From: CAKVOD01 sp964489405
GTDB lineage: Bacteria > Bacillota > Clostridia > Christensenellales > UBA1242
NCBI GenBank assembly: GCA_964489405.1
Contig: CAZAYL010000006.1
Location: 1 to 43,828, forward strand
Direction of reading: 5' to 3'
Length of the DNA: 43,828 nt
Shown here: positions 32,755 through 41,878 of the stretch, piece after piece
How the letters are laid out: each line of letters starts with the position of its first letter
How positions within the stretch are numbered: position 1 is the first letter of the stretch
Notes under the pieces: model-generated
The model's database searches: none
Seen by the model: only the letters and a program-made list of their open reading frames with translations
What the model was told of the DNA's origin: nothing
Translations under genes and position numbers: made by a program

Positions 32755-33594
32755 ATGCAAATAAGTAAAGAAGATTTGGAAATAATAAAAAAAGCAGGAG
32801 AGAGCTTATTCATAAATGAATTGAAATCTTTCTATCTTTTGGGGGATACGGATGAGTATGATAATTTTGAACCATCAAAATTAAATTATAATGGAGCAAA
32901 TGATTTTGATAAATATAAATACGCATGCTGTTTATATGCTGGGTTCAAGATTGATGAGAATGAGGAACATGCATTTAATATTTGGCTTGCTCTTGCTAAT
33001 GCTGGGCAGGTCGAGTCAATGCTTGAAAGTTCAGTTTGTTTTTTCAAAAAGAATCAAAATGAAGAAGGCTTTAAAATGCTTCAAAAATGCGCGAACGCTG
33101 GAAATAAAATAGCGCAATTTAGGATAGCTCTTTGTTATATGTTTGGTTTTGGCGTTGAACAAAAACAAGATAAGGCGATGAAAATTTTTGAAAAATTGTC
33201 AGCTGAGAATTATCCAAATGCACTTTATATGCTTGGTTCAATGTATTACAATGGGGATGATAAAATTGTTGTACGTGACCAAAGCAAAGGTTGGGAACTA
33301 ATAAAAAAAGCTTGTTCTTTGGGGTCTCCGTTTGCGGAATATGAGGTTGCAATTCAAATTTGTGCACATAAGGAAGACCACACATTTACATCAGATGTTA
33401 TTAATTTACTTGAGAAATCTGCAAATGGTGGGGATTTGCGAGCTCTATATTTATTGTCTCTTGCATATGCTAAAGGTGAGGGGGTCAAAGTAGACCTTGA
33501 AAAATCTATGAACTATTTAGCGCAAAGTTATGAAGGAAATTTCCCGTTAGCTGTAGACTTGATGGAAAAACTTAGAAAAAGTATTAAAGATTGA
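32755..33594 (+). CDS. Sel1-like repeat (TPR-type) protein
   Basis: A 279-residue helical repeat protein. Units with the Sel1 pattern recur: AQFRIALCYMFGFGVEQKQD (near 121-140), ALYMLGSMYYNGDD, and ALYLLSLAYAKGEGVKVDLE (near 236-255), with weaker units at AFNIWLALANAGQ and AEYEVAIQICAHK. There is no signal peptide or membrane segment, so it is probably cytoplasmic. Such repeats form adaptor surfaces; the partner is unknown. It is a single gene between its own promoter and a weak terminator. Confidence 0.85.
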   Translation: MQISKEDLEIIKKAGESLFINELKSFYLLGDTDEYDNFEPSKLNYNGANDFDKYKYACCLYAGFKIDENEEHAFNIWLALANAGQVESMLESSVCFFKKNQNEEGFKMLQKCANAGNKIAQFRIALCYMFGFGVEQKQDKAMKIFEKLSAENYPNALYMLGSMYYNGDDKIVVRDQSKGWELIKKACSLGSPFAEYEVAIQICAHKEDHTFTSDVINLLEKSANGGDLRALYLLSLAYAKGEGVKVDLEKSMNYLAQSYEGNFPLAVDLMEKLRKSIKD

Positions 33595-33601
33595 TTGAAA
33601 C

Positions 33602-33655
33602 ACTAAATATGGGGTGGGCTGAATTTATCTCTCAACATATTTAGTTTGTTTTCTT
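33602..33655 (+). terminator. Weak terminator after the Sel1-repeat gene
   Basis: ACTAAATATG (33602-33611) pairs with CATATTTAGT (33636-33645) over a 24-base loop and is followed by a T-rich stretch. It lies between convergent genes. Confidence 0.5.
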
Positions 33656-33669
33656 TTAATGACATTTAA

Positions 33670-34692
33670 TTAATTGTTTGTTAATAATAAAATTTCATTT
33701 ATAATATTTTGGTTTCCGATTTTTAAAAAATCTTTTTGTCTTTGTTCTATTTCATTTTTATTACTAATTAAATTATCAATTGTTGCAATTAGTGAGTTTA
33801 TTTCTAGTTCCTTAAAATAGGTGCCAAGTTTATGCTTATCAAAGAAAATTGCATTTTCAATTTGTTCTCCACGAGATATTTTTTTTGAAAGTGGGAATAT
33901 AATCATTGGTTTATTAATTGCTAGAATTTCAAAAAGCATATTTGAACCTCCACGTGTAAATACAACGTCGCATTGATTGATTAATTCGGGCATTTTATTT
34001 GAAAATTCGATTTCTTTATAATTACTTTTGTTTAAATTATGCGACTTATTTTTCCCGCACAAATGTATTACATTATATTTTTTTGTTAGCACATCCAAGT
34101 TGTCGTAAACGAACTGATTGATTTGGTTTGCTCCTTGACTCCCACCAACAAAAAGAATAGTAGGCGAAGAGTTTTTGAATAATGGTATTGCTTTAAATTT
34201 TTTAAATTCTTTACGAATTGGGGCTCCAGTGTATATAAATTTATTACCTTTTGCAGTTAAATCAAAAGTTGTGCAAATTTTGTCGCAATATCTTTTTGAT
34301 AGTTTATTTGCTAATCCCATACTTATATCTGATTCGTGTGCAATTGTTTTTATATTTAGCATATGCGAAGCAATAACCACAGGAAGTGCAACATAACCAC
34401 CTTTTGAAAACACTATATCTGGCGATATTTTTTTTAGTATGGCTTTACATTCATTAATACTTCTTATTAATTTAAATGGAAGATAGAGATTACTCAAAGT
34501 TAATTTGCGTACAAGTTTGGGAGAATTAACTGAAAAATATTTTATATTATATTTTTTAATTAAATCCTTTTCTAATTTACTTCCACTACCGATATAGAAA
34601 ATGTCGTCAAAAGATTGACTAAGGTCATCAATTAATGCAAGATTGGGAATAATGTGTCCTGCCGATCCCCCTCCTGTTAAAACTATTTTCAT
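33670..34692 (-). CDS. murG: UDP-GlcNAc:undecaprenyl-PP-MurNAc-pentapeptide GlcNAc transferase MurG
   Basis: Glycosyltransferase that completes lipid II at the inner membrane face. The G-loop LTGGGSAGHIIPNLAL is at 5-20, FSKGGYVALPVVIAS near 95-109, HESDISMGLANK near 119-130, the second G-loop ILFVGGSQGA and the nucleotide-sugar motif FTRGGSNMLFEILA. The 340 residues are slightly short of the usual 355-370. It is alone, away from the dcw cluster. GAGGTAAGG precedes the ATG. Confidence 0.94.
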   Translation of the reverse strand: MKIVLTGGGSAGHIIPNLALIDDLSQSFDDIFYIGSGSKLEKDLIKKYNIKYFSVNSPKLVRKLTLSNLYLPFKLIRSINECKAILKKISPDIVFSKGGYVALPVVIASHMLNIKTIAHESDISMGLANKLSKRYCDKICTTFDLTAKGNKFIYTGAPIRKEFKKFKAIPLFKNSSPTILFVGGSQGANQINQFVYDNLDVLTKKYNVIHLCGKNKSHNLNKSNYKEIEFSNKMPELINQCDVVFTRGGSNMLFEILAINKPMIIFPLSKKISRGEQIENAIFFDKHKLGTYFKELEINSLIATIDNLISNKNEIEQRQKDFLKIGNQNIINEILLLTNN

Positions 34693-34710
34693 CCTTACCT
34701 CGCTTTATTT

Positions 34711-34716
34711 ATTATA
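34711..34716 (-). promoter_or_regulatory. Candidate -10 of murG
   Basis: TATAAT on the minus strand, about 19 bases before the murG ATG; only a poor -35 (TGTAAT) lies 17 bases upstream of it. Confidence 0.3.
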
Positions 34717-34793
34717 TGTTATTACTAAAAAATATTACATTTTTGATTGTTTTAATTAAAAATTGAAAATTTTTAAAATTTAAAGAGGAATTT

Positions 34794-36581
34794 ATGAATA
34801 AATTAACTTATGAAGATTTTTTGAGTATAGAGAAACCATCTAGATATTTAGGTGGTGAATACAATTCAACTATAAAAAATGGCGAAAACTACATAAAGAA
34901 TTGCTTTTGTTTCCCAGATTTGTATGAAATTGGGATGTCTCATACAGGAATGAAAATTTTGTATGAAATAATCAATAATCAACCACAAAGTATTTGCGAA
35001 AGATGCTTTGCCCCCAAAAAAGATTTTGCAGATTTGATAAAAAAACGTGGGAATGAATTGTTTTCACTTGAAAGCCATATACCACTTAAAAATTTTAATT
35101 TACTGCATTTTACATTCCAATATGAGATGAGTTATACAAATTTTCTTTATATGCTTGACCTTGCAAATATTCCATTTCGGTCGAAGAATAGGAATGATTC
35201 GTATCCTATTATTATTGGTGGTGGACCTTGCGCTATAAATTTAGAACCACTTGCTGATTTTTTGGATATTATCATTGTAGGAGATGGAGAAGAACTAAAC
35301 AAAAAAATACAAGAAATTTATAAAATTGGAATGACAAAATTTGAATTTTTTGAAAAAATTAAAAATCTACAAGGGATTTACATACCATCAATGTATGAAA
35401 CACATAATGATAACGGCTTTTTAATTGCCAATTATCAAATGCGAATTAAAAAAAGCATTGTAGCAAATTTGAATAAAGAATTCTATATGTCTAAGCCTGT
35501 TGTTCCAAATATGGAAATTGTTCATAATCGTGTAGCAGTCGAATTGTTCCGCGGATGTACACGTGGATGTAGATTTTGTCAGGCGGGATATTATTACCGC
35601 CCAATTAGAGAAAGGACTGTTGAAAATATTGTTGAAATTTCAAAAAAACTAATAAAGAACACTGGTTATACAGAGCTTTCGTTATTTAGTTTATCTAGTG
35701 GAGATTATCCACATTTGCTTGAATTGATTGAAAAATTAAGGGCTGAAGATTCACTTAAATCAGTGAAATTTGCGTTGCCATCTTTAAGATTAGACAGTTT
35801 TAAGGGAGCATATTCGTTTGAGAGCCGTAAATCTAGTTTAACTTTTGCTCCCGAAGCTGGAACGCAACGCTTGCGTAATGTTATTAATAAAAATATAACT
35901 GATAAAGATATTTTGAGTAGTTTAACTGACGCTTTTGAAGCAAATTATGATAAAATAAAATTATATTTTATGATTGGTTTACCAACTGAAACCCCAGCTG
36001 ATTGGCAAGGCATCGTAGATATTGCTAAAAACATTCAAGAATTATATCAAAAAATAAATAGAACAAAAAAATTACCTAAAATCACTGTGAGCACTAGTAT
36101 TTTTATTCCCAAACCTTTCACTGCATTTCAATATGAAAAATTTGAAAGCAAAGCATATGTCGATGAAGCTGTAAATTTTCTTAAAACTGAACTAAAAAAA
36201 ATAAAAGTGAATTATAATTATCATGATTACAATGTTAGTTTTGTCGAAACAATTTTAGCACGTGGGGATAGAAAATTATCTCATATAATTGAAAAGGCTT
36301 ATCATTTAGGATGCATTTTTGATGGTTGGACAGAACACTTTAAAATGGAGAAATGGGAAGAAGCACTCAGCGATGTAGATACCGAAAGATATATAAACGA
36401 AATCGATGAAACTCAAAATTTACCTTGGGAAATAATAGATATAGGGATAAGTAGACAATTTTTGATTAAAGAACGTCATTTGTCGCGTGAAGCTCAAACT
36501 ACAAAAGATTGTCGATTTGGGTGTGCGGGGTGCGGACTTATAAAGATAGGAGGGTGTAAAAATGCTACTCGTAAAATTTAA
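34794..36581 (+). CDS. B12-binding-type radical SAM protein (TIGR03960 family)
   Basis: A 595-residue radical SAM enzyme. The iron-sulfur motif is CTRGCRFC (C255, C259, C262), following a cobalamin-binding-like N-terminal domain with IIIGGGPCAINLEPLADFLD (near 139-158). FAPEAGTQRLRNVINK and YFMIGLPTET are the barrel motifs of this family, and the cysteine-rich C-terminus (CRFGCAGCGL) is also typical. The reaction is unknown; family members co-occur with a DUF2344 protein and often with ribosomal genes rplU and rpmA. Here the DUF2344 gene overlaps by 20 bases, so the pair is translationally coupled. AGAGG precedes the ATG. Confidence 0.88.
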   Translation: MNKLTYEDFLSIEKPSRYLGGEYNSTIKNGENYIKNCFCFPDLYEIGMSHTGMKILYEIINNQPQSICERCFAPKKDFADLIKKRGNELFSLESHIPLKNFNLLHFTFQYEMSYTNFLYMLDLANIPFRSKNRNDSYPIIIGGGPCAINLEPLADFLDIIIVGDGEELNKKIQEIYKIGMTKFEFFEKIKNLQGIYIPSMYETHNDNGFLIANYQMRIKKSIVANLNKEFYMSKPVVPNMEIVHNRVAVELFRGCTRGCRFCQAGYYYRPIRERTVENIVEISKKLIKNTGYTELSLFSLSSGDYPHLLELIEKLRAEDSLKSVKFALPSLRLDSFKGAYSFESRKSSLTFAPEAGTQRLRNVINKNITDKDILSSLTDAFEANYDKIKLYFMIGLPTETPADWQGIVDIAKNIQELYQKINRTKKLPKITVSTSIFIPKPFTAFQYEKFESKAYVDEAVNFLKTELKKIKVNYNYHDYNVSFVETILARGDRKLSHIIEKAYHLGCIFDGWTEHFKMEKWEEALSDVDTERYINEIDETQNLPWEIIDIGISRQFLIKERHLSREAQTTKDCRFGCAGCGLIKIGGCKNATRKI

Positions 36582-37194
36582 AAAAACAGGTAGTTTTGCT
36601 TTTTGTTCATACTTAGATTGTCGCGATGTAATAATACAAACAATCAATAGGGCAGGTATAAATATTGAATATTCACAAGGTTTTAATCCCCATGAATTGT
36701 TATATTTTAGCCCACCAACATCCTTAGGTATTGTGAGCGAGTGTGAATATTTTACAATATATACGGATGATGTTGAAAGTTTTGATAATAAATTTAATGC
36801 GAACGCACCTAAAGGGATGCAAGTTGTTTGGGCAATTAAGATTAATAAACGACCTGATTTTTACAATTTAATCGATTATGCAAAATATGAAATAAAAATT
36901 GATAATAATGATGTGCCCATAAATCTTAGTAATTTAAATTACGAAGTTTTTGATGAAAAAAAACAAACCATTATAGATATCAAAGATTATGTTAATAGCA
37001 TCTCTTATAATGATAATGTAATTAGCTGTGTTGTCGCATGTGGGCAAAAAAAGAATTTAAAAATAACGAACCTTGTGAAATGTTTAAAGAATTCATTAAA
37101 TATCAATGTATTAAACATTAGAAAAATAGAGTTATTAAAAGAGAAATCTACAAATAACAAAATTGATTTTTTGCCAATTGATACATTATTTTAA
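36562..37194 (+). CDS. DUF2344 protein (TIGR03936), radical SAM partner
   Basis: A 210-residue protein of the DUF2344 family. LLVKFKKTGSFAFCSYLDCR (2-21) and AGINIEYSQGFNPHELLYFSPPTSLG (shown in part, near 32-57) are the conserved core. In other bacteria the domain is separate from, or fused to, the TIGR03960 radical SAM protein, and both are linked to ribosome or tRNA biology by gene context only. Its start lies within the radical SAM gene, with AGGAGG just upstream. Confidence 0.85.
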   Translation: MLLVKFKKTGSFAFCSYLDCRDVIIQTINRAGINIEYSQGFNPHELLYFSPPTSLGIVSECEYFTIYTDDVESFDNKFNANAPKGMQVVWAIKINKRPDFYNLIDYAKYEIKIDNNDVPINLSNLNYEVFDEKKQTIIDIKDYVNSISYNDNVISCVVACGQKKNLKITNLVKCLKNSLNINVLNIRKIELLKEKSTNNKIDFLPIDTLF

Positions 37195-37246
37195 AAAAAA
37201 TAAATATTTTTACAAATAATGAGCATAATAATTTGAGGGAATTATT

Positions 37247-37801
37247 ATGAGTAACAAAAATTTTAATAGTGATAGTCAAAAATTACTTGTCGCAATTTAC
37301 AAAAATGTGAGAATTGCAACACAATCAATCGAAAATATCTTATCATCTATTGGTCCGAATGATATAACTATCGAATTAAGTAGGGAACTAAATCAATATT
37401 ATATTTTTGAAAAAGAGATTGTTGCACTTTCACAATTAAATAATTATAATTTGAAAGATAATTCATTTATTCAAAAAACTCAAGTTTGGATTTCAGTAAA
37501 ATTAAATTTGCTATCATCCTCATATGCTCAACATATTGCGGAAATGATGCTTGTTGGAACAGCGATGGGAGTAATTGATTTAGTAAAGGCAGTTACAAAT
37601 TACAATCACTCTGAAAAAGAAATAAGTAATCTTGCAAATAGTGTTGAAGGCTTTGAAAGAGAGAATATCGAAAAATTATTTGAATTTTTAAAAATTAAAC
37701 CTTTAAAAAATAATAATGATAATAAAATTAAACTTGATAATAAAGGGAAAAATAAGGTAAATAAAAGCAAAAAAGATAATTTACCAAAGATGGATAAATA
37801 G
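37247..37801 (+). CDS. Unknown helical protein with lysine-rich tail
   Basis: A 184-residue protein not recognised. Long amphipathic helices predominate in the first 145 residues (for example AQHIAEMMLVGTAMGVIDLV, near 96-115), suggesting a four-helix-bundle fold; an Asn/Lys-rich, disordered tail of about 35 residues follows. There is no signal peptide or clear membrane segment. GAGGG precedes the ATG. The gene ends at a strong hairpin. The bundle idea is inferred from hydrophobic spacing only. Confidence 0.6.
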   Translation: MSNKNFNSDSQKLLVAIYKNVRIATQSIENILSSIGPNDITIELSRELNQYYIFEKEIVALSQLNNYNLKDNSFIQKTQVWISVKLNLLSSSYAQHIAEMMLVGTAMGVIDLVKAVTNYNHSEKEISNLANSVEGFERENIEKLFEFLKIKPLKNNNDNKIKLDNKGKNKVNKSKKDNLPKMDK

Positions 37802-37835
37802 TGATTCTTTGCTAACAAATCTATATAGTAAAAAT

Positions 37836-37879
37836 ACAATATATGGGGTATTCTGTAATTAGAGTACCCCATATATTGT
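37836..37879. repeat. Intergenic palindrome, copy 3, likely a bidirectional terminator
   Basis: ACAATATATGGGGTA (37836-37850) and its exact complement (37865-37879) around a 14-base spacer; ATATATTGTGTA at the right arm repeats copy 1. It lies between convergent genes, and the GGGG/CCCC core makes it stable, with a T-rich stretch downstream at 37887-37895. Confidence 0.7.
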
Positions 37880-37902
37880 GTAATATATTTTTTATTTTAA
37901 TT

Positions 37903-39975
37903 TTATAATTTAATTCTTGCATCAATAAGAGAAATTCCACCATCAATATCATCAATTAATAAAGGATTTATGTCTAATTCAGTTATATTATAAGTATTGG
38001 CAAAATTATTTATTGTTTTAATAATATTTTTAAGTTGCTCAAAATTAACTGCTGTTAAATTCCTTATTTTGCCAAGTAGGTTTGAGGAGTGTAATGAGTT
38101 TATTTGGTCTTCAATGTCTTGGTCATTTGTTGGCAAAATTTTAAATGAAACATCTTTCATAGCTTCAACGAATATTCCGCCAAGTCCAAACATTGAACAT
38201 AACCCAAAGTTTTTGTCTTTTACGATTCCATATACAAATTCGCGCTTAGCGGACTTCATTTCTTGCAATACAAATCCATCAATATCATTTTCAATATTTT
38301 GTTTTTTAAAATTATTCAAAATTTCATTAATTGAGTTAACGAGTTCAGTTTGATTTGAAATGCCAACTTTTACGCCACCTACATCACTTTTGTGGGTTAT
38401 TTTTTTTGAAGTTATTTTTATTGCCATAGGATATCCAACATTTTGTGAAAGTGCAATAGCTTCGTCAAGATTTTTTGCCATTGCATATTTTACAACGGGT
38501 AAATCCAATTCTTTTAAGATATTAAGAGACTCGTAAGTTGTCATCATCCTATTTTCATTTTTTACAGTTGCAATAATTTCTTCAATCTTTTTGTTTTTTA
38601 TTTGTTTATTTTTTACTTTCTCAAAATTTTTAAAAATATTGGACTTATTTATTGCAAGAACTGCAAGGTTTGTTGAATCATAGATAGGAAAATGTGTATT
38701 CATATTCCTAATTAAATCATACATTTCTTTGTTTGTAATAAATACACCAATTATGCATTTATTTTGATATTTAAGTTTTAAATTTTCCAAAATTTGTGCA
38801 ATTTCTTGGCTTTTTGTTCCCATTATAAAAAGATGTATACAAATAACCGCATCAATTTTTTCATTGTTAAGACAAAATTCGAGAGTTTTTTTATAGTCTT
38901 CAATGCTTGCAGATGCAACCATATCTATAGGGTTCTTGACAGATGCTTGTTTTTGTAAATATTGTTGCATAGTCGATTTTTCATTTTCAGAAAAATCATA
39001 CATATTAATATTAAATTTACTAAGCTCATCCACAGTCATTATTGCAGGGCCTCCAGCATTCGTAATAACAGCTACTGAATCAATTTTTTTGTCAATTTTT
39101 GTTGTTGCCAAAAGGGAAGAAATCGCCACAAGAGCATCAATTGAATCAACGCGTATTATGCCACATTGACGCAAAAAAGCATCAGTAATAACATCAGAAC
39201 TGGCCAACGCTCCTGTGTGCGATGAGGCGGCTTGTGCCCCACGAGTGCTTGCTCCTGATTTTATACATATAATTCTCTTTTTGCATTTTTTGCACACTTC
39301 AATCATTTTTGCAGGATTCTTTATTGTTTCCATATAGAGCATAATAACTTCGATATTGTTTTTCTTTTCAAAATATTCAATTAAGTCCGAAAAGTCTACA
39401 TCGCATTGATTCCCTAAACTAATGCAGTATTTAAGTCCAACTTGTGTTGTATTAAAAATGTTCATAATTCCGCTTGCGAGTGCACCAGACTGACTAATTA
39501 AAACAGTATTCCCATCATGGCATTTTGATTGCGAAAAAGTTGCATTTAAATTAAAATCGTTATTGACAAACCCAATAGTATTTGGGCCAATAATATTTAA
39601 ATTGTTTTCGATCGCAAATGTAGCAAGATTTTGTTCAACCTTTTTACCATCGGCCCCCATTTCTCCAAACCCAGCGGAAATAATATAAAAATTCTTTATC
39701 CCTATTTTGGAACTTTGAATAATATTTTCATACACAGATACAGCAGGAATTGCAACAATGGAAAGATCTGGAATTTGTGGTAAATCATATACTGATTTGT
39801 AACATTTTCGACCTAAGATTTCATCATATTTGGGATTCACAAAATAAATGTCCCCAGAATAATTGCTATTTAAAATATTGTTTATAAGTTGAAAACCTAC
39901 ACTATTGCTTTTTTGTGAAGCTCCAATTATTGCAATACTTTTAGGGTTGAGTATTTTGTTTAAATTTCTAGACAT
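37903..39975 (-). CDS. ADP-forming acyl-CoA synthetase (acetate-CoA ligase), fused alpha-beta
   Basis: A 690-residue NDP-forming acyl-CoA synthetase, which makes ATP from acetyl-CoA or another acyl-CoA through a phospho-histidine. The alpha part (1-450) starts with LNPKSIAIIGASQKSNSVG (8-26, CoA-binding Rossmann) and holds H253 in ASSHTGALASSD, the expected phosphorylated histidine. The beta part (about 470-690) is an ATP-grasp domain with YPMAIKITSKKITHKSDVGG, GFVLQEM and GLGGIFVEAMKD. It ends in the ELDINPLL element. GTAGGAG precedes the ATG. Such enzymes support energy conservation in anaerobes that ferment amino acids or sugars; the acyl substrate is unknown. Confidence 0.9.
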   Translation of the reverse strand: MSRNLNKILNPKSIAIIGASQKSNSVGFQLINNILNSNYSGDIYFVNPKYDEILGRKCYKSVYDLPQIPDLSIVAIPAVSVYENIIQSSKIGIKNFYIISAGFGEMGADGKKVEQNLATFAIENNLNIIGPNTIGFVNNDFNLNATFSQSKCHDGNTVLISQSGALASGIMNIFNTTQVGLKYCISLGNQCDVDFSDLIEYFEKKNNIEVIMLYMETIKNPAKMIEVCKKCKKRIICIKSGASTRGAQAASSHTGALASSDVITDAFLRQCGIIRVDSIDALVAISSLLATTKIDKKIDSVAVITNAGGPAIMTVDELSKFNINMYDFSENEKSTMQQYLQKQASVKNPIDMVASASIEDYKKTLEFCLNNEKIDAVICIHLFIMGTKSQEIAQILENLKLKYQNKCIIGVFITNKEMYDLIRNMNTHFPIYDSTNLAVLAINKSNIFKNFEKVKNKQIKNKKIEEIIATVKNENRMMTTYESLNILKELDLPVVKYAMAKNLDEAIALSQNVGYPMAIKITSKKITHKSDVGGVKVGISNQTELVNSINEILNNFKKQNIENDIDGFVLQEMKSAKREFVYGIVKDKNFGLCSMFGLGGIFVEAMKDVSFKILPTNDQDIEDQINSLHSSNLLGKIRNLTAVNFEQLKNIIKTINNFANTYNITELDINPLLIDDIDGGISLIDARIKL

Positions 39976-40003
39976 ATTTTCTCCTACAATTAATTACACT
40001 TTA

Positions 40004-40031
40004 ATTATACACCATTTAATCATTAAAGCAA
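40004..40031 (-). promoter_or_regulatory. Promoter of the acyl-CoA synthetase gene
   Basis: On the minus strand TTGCTT (40031-40026), 16 bases, TATAAT (40009-40004). Confidence 0.55.
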
Positions 40032-40071
40032 AATATTTTGCAATGTTTCTAACTTTTTTTTGGAAAAACGA

Positions 40072-40100
40072 TTGACAATATTTAATAAATCGTATATACT
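40072..40100 (+). promoter_or_regulatory. Promoter of yceD-rpmF
   Basis: TTGACA (40072-40077), 17 bases, TATACT (40095-40100), a near-consensus promoter suited to a ribosomal protein operon. Confidence 0.8.
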
Positions 40101-40126
40101 TTATAAGTCAAAATATGGAGAGAACT

Positions 40127-40618
40127 ATGTTTTTGGATCTTAATTTGGCAAAAGCGCAAAGTGGGAATATCCTTTTTACACAAGGCGAAGTTTTGGTGAA
40201 TGGCGACATCTTGAAAGATATGTGTGCTGACGCTGATAATATTTGCAAGGTTAATGTGGAGTATTGTTATAATGGCGAATATGTCGAGTGTAGAGGAACA
40301 GGTTCTATTCATTTGAAAGGCAATTGTTACCGATGTGGTGAGGCAGTAGATGAATTACACTTATTTGAATTTGAAGATAATATCTTGCCCGCAAATTTGA
40401 ATATAGATAATCTAGAATATTGCTTCAAAGGCGACTCAGTCGATATAACGAAGTTGGTAGAAGATAATCTTATCGTTTCATTACCAAGGCAACTACTTTG
40501 CAAAAAAAATTGCAAAGGGTTGTGTCCACATTGTTATACAAATCTGAATTTTGGCGATTGCAAATGTGAAGAAGTTACTAGCACTTCTCCATTTGCTGTG
40601 CTAAAAAACATCAAATAG
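40127..40618 (+). CDS. yceD: DUF177/YceD family protein
   Basis: A 163-residue protein of the YceD family, which is almost always encoded directly upstream of rpmF and has been linked to 23S rRNA accumulation. It has a Cys pair in CYRCGE (67-72) and a C-terminal metal-ribbon-like set CKKNCKGLCPHC (125-136) with CKC at 145-147, the family hallmark. The ATG at 40127 is preferred over the one at 40115, because GGAGAG lies between them and serves as ribosome binding site. Confidence 0.92.
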   Translation: MFLDLNLAKAQSGNILFTQGEVLVNGDILKDMCADADNICKVNVEYCYNGEYVECRGTGSIHLKGNCYRCGEAVDELHLFEFEDNILPANLNIDNLEYCFKGDSVDITKLVEDNLIVSLPRQLLCKKNCKGLCPHCYTNLNFGDCKCEEVTSTSPFAVLKNIK

Positions 40619-40630
40619 GAGGATAAAAAA

Positions 40631-40828
40631 ATGGCAGTTCCTAAACAGAAAGTATCTAAACAAAGAAGAAATAAAAGAGTGGCATCAAGTTGGAAAATTA
40701 CATCTCCTACACTAACCGAATGCCCAAATTGCCACGAATTGATGGCTAATCACCAAGTTTGCAAAGCTTGTGGTTACTATGATGGGAAAAAAGTTGTTGA
40801 AGTTGAAAAAAATAAAACAGAAGAATAG
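40631..40828 (+). CDS. rpmF: 50S ribosomal protein L32
   Basis: A 65-residue L32 with the basic start MAVPKQKVSKQRRNKR and a zinc ribbon with C31, C34, C44 and C47 (CPNC and CKAC). The zinc-binding (C+) form is complete. AGGAGG lies 8 bases before the ATG. It follows yceD by 12 bases. Confidence 0.97.
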   Translation: MAVPKQKVSKQRRNKRVASSWKITSPTLTECPNCHELMANHQVCKACGYYDGKKVVEVEKNKTEE

Positions 40829-40908
40829 TAGTTTTGATGTGTGGGGATGAAATTTTGTGCGTTATTTTGGACGTTTGATCAAATTCATCTTTTGAGATAT
40901 ATTTTTGT

Positions 40909-40934
40909 AAATGTACCTTTATGGTGCATTTTTT
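40909..40934 (+). terminator. Terminator after rpmF
   Basis: AAATGTACC (40909-40917) pairs with GGTGCATTT (40923-40931), one G-U pair, with a T run. It lies 80 bases after rpmF; the bases between show no gene. Confidence 0.75.
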
Positions 40935-41007
40935 ATTATATGTTATTATATTGTTTTAATCTTAAGAAATACTTCATATATCTTAGAAAATATTTTATAT
41001 AATTGAA

Positions 41008-41793
41008 TTATATTTTACCACTTGTTTTGTTGACACAGATGCATAAGAGCGCGAATAAAAACAATAAACCGGCAAAAATAAGGTAATATATTCGTAATGG
41101 AACAAAGTAACTAGAAAATAATAATATAGTGCCACAAAAGATGTATGATTTAGCTCGTTTTCGTTCAAATACAAATGCTTTTAATCTTGAAAAATTCATT
41201 TTTTCTTTTGTAACGTTTTCTGTCATTATGTTTGGGTAAATGCCAGTTGGTTCAATTAAATTTAAGTAAATATCATTCAAATTCAATAATTTATAGGTAA
41301 TTTTTTTATAATTTTTAGATGTGGCATAACACCCATCACTATATTTTGAACACAAAATAATAATTTGTGATATTTGTTTATTTTTATTTTTTCTATAAAT
41401 TGATAATAAGTCATCTAAATCAAATAAATCTTTCTCAAAGTAGGGAATATATAATATTTTTTCCCCGTCGATTGTCTTTATTAATTCACATTTGTTGTTC
41501 AAATGAGCTGATAGTAACTTTGCAAAATAACTACATAATTCTCGTCGGCTTGCGTTAATAAATTGATTTTTGATGTTTTCAATTTTTTTGATTTGTTCAT
41601 TTTTTAATAACAATTTATTTTTTTTCTTTAATTTAATATAGAATAAAATCGTACCTATTATGATAGTTGTTATGCTTGCCAAAAATAAACAAACTGCAAG
41701 TGTCAGCATTGTAGCACGGTAAAATATTAGTGAAATAAGAAAAATCAAACCCAATTTAAATATTTCATCAATATATAAAGCTAATCTAGACAT
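41008..41793 (-). CDS. Unknown membrane protein with central soluble domain
   Basis: A 261-residue protein with two hydrophobic segments near the N-terminus (about 11-30 and 33-52) and two near the C-terminus (about 215-255), enclosing a charged domain of about 150 residues with KILYIPYFEKDLFDLDDLLS and QISQIIILCSKYSDGCY. The central part has alternating strands and helices with no catalytic motif that I recognise. A consensus ribosome binding site (GGAGGTG) precedes the ATG at 41793. It is divergent from tsaE and shares its promoter region. Confidence 0.65.
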   Translation of the reverse strand: MSRLALYIDEIFKLGLIFLISLIFYRATMLTLAVCLFLASITTIIIGTILFYIKLKKKNKLLLKNEQIKKIENIKNQFINASRRELCSYFAKLLSAHLNNKCELIKTIDGEKILYIPYFEKDLFDLDDLLSIYRKNKNKQISQIIILCSKYSDGCYATSKNYKKITYKLLNLNDIYLNLIEPTGIYPNIMTENVTKEKMNFSRLKAFVFERKRAKSYIFCGTILLFSSYFVPLRIYYLIFAGLLFLFALLCICVNKTSGKI

Positions 41794-41821
41794 TTTGCAC
41801 CTCCATTATTTTATTGACAAA

Positions 41822-41850
41822 AATATTTGTTTTTATAAATTATTTGACAA
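41822..41850 (-). promoter_or_regulatory. Candidate promoter of the unknown membrane protein gene
   Basis: On the minus strand TTGTCA (41850-41845), 17 bases, AATATT (41827-41822). Its -35 coincides with the -35 of the plus-strand tsaE promoter, so the two would compete for polymerase. Confidence 0.35.
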
Positions 41851-41872
41851 AGTGTATAAATTTTGATAAAAT
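41844..41872 (+). promoter_or_regulatory. Promoter for tsaE, predicted to give a leaderless mRNA
   Basis: TTGACA (41844-41849), 17 bases, TAAAAT (41867-41872). Six bases separate the -10 from the tsaE ATG at 41879, so the first transcribed base is expected at or beside the A of ATG, and no ribosome binding site is present. Confidence 0.7.
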
Positions 41873-41878
41873 ACAACT

